The notes under the pieces were generated by a model, which saw only the letters and a list, made by a program, of their open reading frames with translations, was not told the origin of the DNA and ran no database searches. Below are positions 6,762 through 7,127 of a stretch of DNA of 7,127 bases, one piece after another. The DNA comes from Collinsella sp. (GTDB lineage Bacteria > Actinomycetota > Coriobacteriia > Coriobacteriales > Coriobacteriaceae), in assembly GCA_019413955.1 (NCBI GenBank), contig DXMX01000009.1, positions 20,598 to 27,724 of the forward strand, written 5' to 3'. Each line of letters opens with the position of its first letter. Position 1 is the first letter of the stretch. A program made the translations under genes and the position numbers.

Positions 6762-7127
6762 AAACCAGCGGAGACCGATTGAAGCCCCAAGATGTCTCAA
6801 ACGAGTCGAAATCACACCTGGACAGGCTGACGCATTCCTTACTAATGGAGGCAGCGCAAAGATCGTCAGAAGAAGCAACAGGCAGAGAATCAACCTCCCC
6901 AGCGTTAACGTTCAACGTTGGAGAAAGAATCGAGAGACACTCACATATGACTGATGAATTACAGAGAGCTAGAAGCACAAATGGATCAGCTTTCATTGGG
7001 AAATAGCTCATCCCAGCATGCTCAGAGAGACAGCCGGATACATATCGAAAAGAGGGTTCACCGCTCGTAACGCAAGTCCAAGAGACAGACGGTATGAATT
7101 TAAAATCATCGTTGTAATCTTGACAAT
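6760..7127 (-). CDS. pglX: BREX methyltransferase PglX, target-recognition part, truncated after FETSWGF (5' end beyond window)
   Basis: PglX is the adenine-specific methyltransferase of BREX, and this portion belongs to its DNA target-recognition region. The frame is open from the right edge (first full codon at 7125) through 121 residues to a TAG at 6760. Recognisable parts are FIPSVSWTCVTSGEPSFRY (visible residues 10-28), where the family has a segment of the type SW..ITSGKPSFRY, then GMSYFPM (38-44), LLALCNS (50-56), a typical recognition-domain boundary LNVNAGEVDSLPV (about 69-81), and FDSFETSWGF near the end. The family normally continues through a helix into the EEELNRIF block and a C-terminal domain of about 300 residues. 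Here it stops after N-R-S-P-L-V, and the missing part follows at 5834-4866. The methyltransferase motifs, including the expected NPPY, should lie outside the window. GC content is lower than in pglZ, as is common for exchangeable recognition domains. Translation does not start at the ATG at 7011, because homology extends upstream of it. Confidence 0.9.
   Translation of the reverse strand, partial: CQDYNDDFKFIPSVSWTCVTSGEPSFRYVSGCLSEHAGMSYFPMKADPFVLLALCNSSVICECLSILSPTLNVNAGEVDSLPVASSDDLCAASISKECVSLSRCDFDSFETSWGFNRSPLV
6765..6777 (-). repeat. Right copy of imperfect 13-bp direct repeat at the pglX break
   Basis: On the minus strand this reads CGGTCTCCGCTGG, coding R-S-P-L and the first base of V in the last residues of the upstream PglX fragment. 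It pairs with the copy at 5831-5843. Both copies are in the codon phase of their own pglX half, although the two halves are in different frames because the copies lie 934 bp apart. Confidence 0.5.

Larger units (their letters stand above)
5844..6764. mobile_element. Probable inserted or exchanged segment splitting pglX, no recombinase seen
   Basis: The DNA between the two break-point repeats interrupts a gene that is otherwise collinear with intact PglX, and about 700 of its roughly 920 bp encode the AT-rich membrane protein. No transposase or integrase is encoded in it and no long terminal inverted repeats were seen. If it is mobile it depends on an enzyme encoded elsewhere or on homologous exchange. 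The exact edges are uncertain by several bases. Gene order could also reflect an inherited split with a gene captured between the halves. Confidence 0.45.

Noticed and set aside
5844..6764. Intein or self-splicing intron in pglX
   Set aside because: The upstream half ends in a stop and the two halves are in different frames, so an intein is excluded. No group II GUGYG-type 5' end, reverse transcriptase or homing endonuclease is visible.

Overview
The window holds the 3' part of a type 1 BREX (bacteriophage exclusion) operon. Every supported gene lies on the minus strand, so transcription runs from the right edge to the left. In that order the genes are: the target-recognition part of the PglX DNA methyltransferase (7127-6760, entering from outside the window), a small membrane protein with no family I recognise (6750-6049), a separate ORF for the PglX C-terminal domain (5834-4866), pglZ (4842-2134) and brxL (2122 to the left edge, unfinished). 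The usual type 1 order is brxA-brxB-brxC-pglX-pglZ-brxL, so brxA, brxB, brxC and the catalytic half of pglX should lie beyond position 7127.

The main feature is that pglX is in two pieces. The upstream piece ends just after the conserved FETSWGF motif. The downstream piece resumes a few residues later and carries a complete C-terminal domain. Between them lies about 0.93 kb with the membrane-protein gene and about 210 bp of non-coding DNA. Short matching sequences lie at the two break points (6765-6777 and 5831-5843, 10 of 13 identical), each in phase with its own half of pglX. Removing the DNA between them would give one continuous pglX frame. The downstream half has its own ATG and a ribosome-binding sequence, so this may be a working two-gene arrangement and not simple decay.

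PglX is the BREX methyltransferase and specificity subunit, PglZ is an alkaline-phosphatase-fold protein, and BrxL is an AAA+ ATPase with a Lon-like C-terminal domain. PglX marks host DNA and, with the other subunits, the system blocks phage replication. The tight spacing (9 bp, 23 bp and 11 bp between neighbours, apart from the 214 bp region 5835-6048) suggests one transcript.

The BREX backbone is GC-rich: 42 of 60 bases at 3241-3300 and 38 of 60 at 5281-5340 are G or C. The target-recognition segment is lower (31 of 60 at 6841-6900) and the membrane-protein gene is AT-rich (17 of 60 at 6601-6660). The host is therefore a GC-rich bacterium. The codon style would fit a gut actinobacterium of the Coriobacteriia (Collinsella-like), but that is a weak guess.
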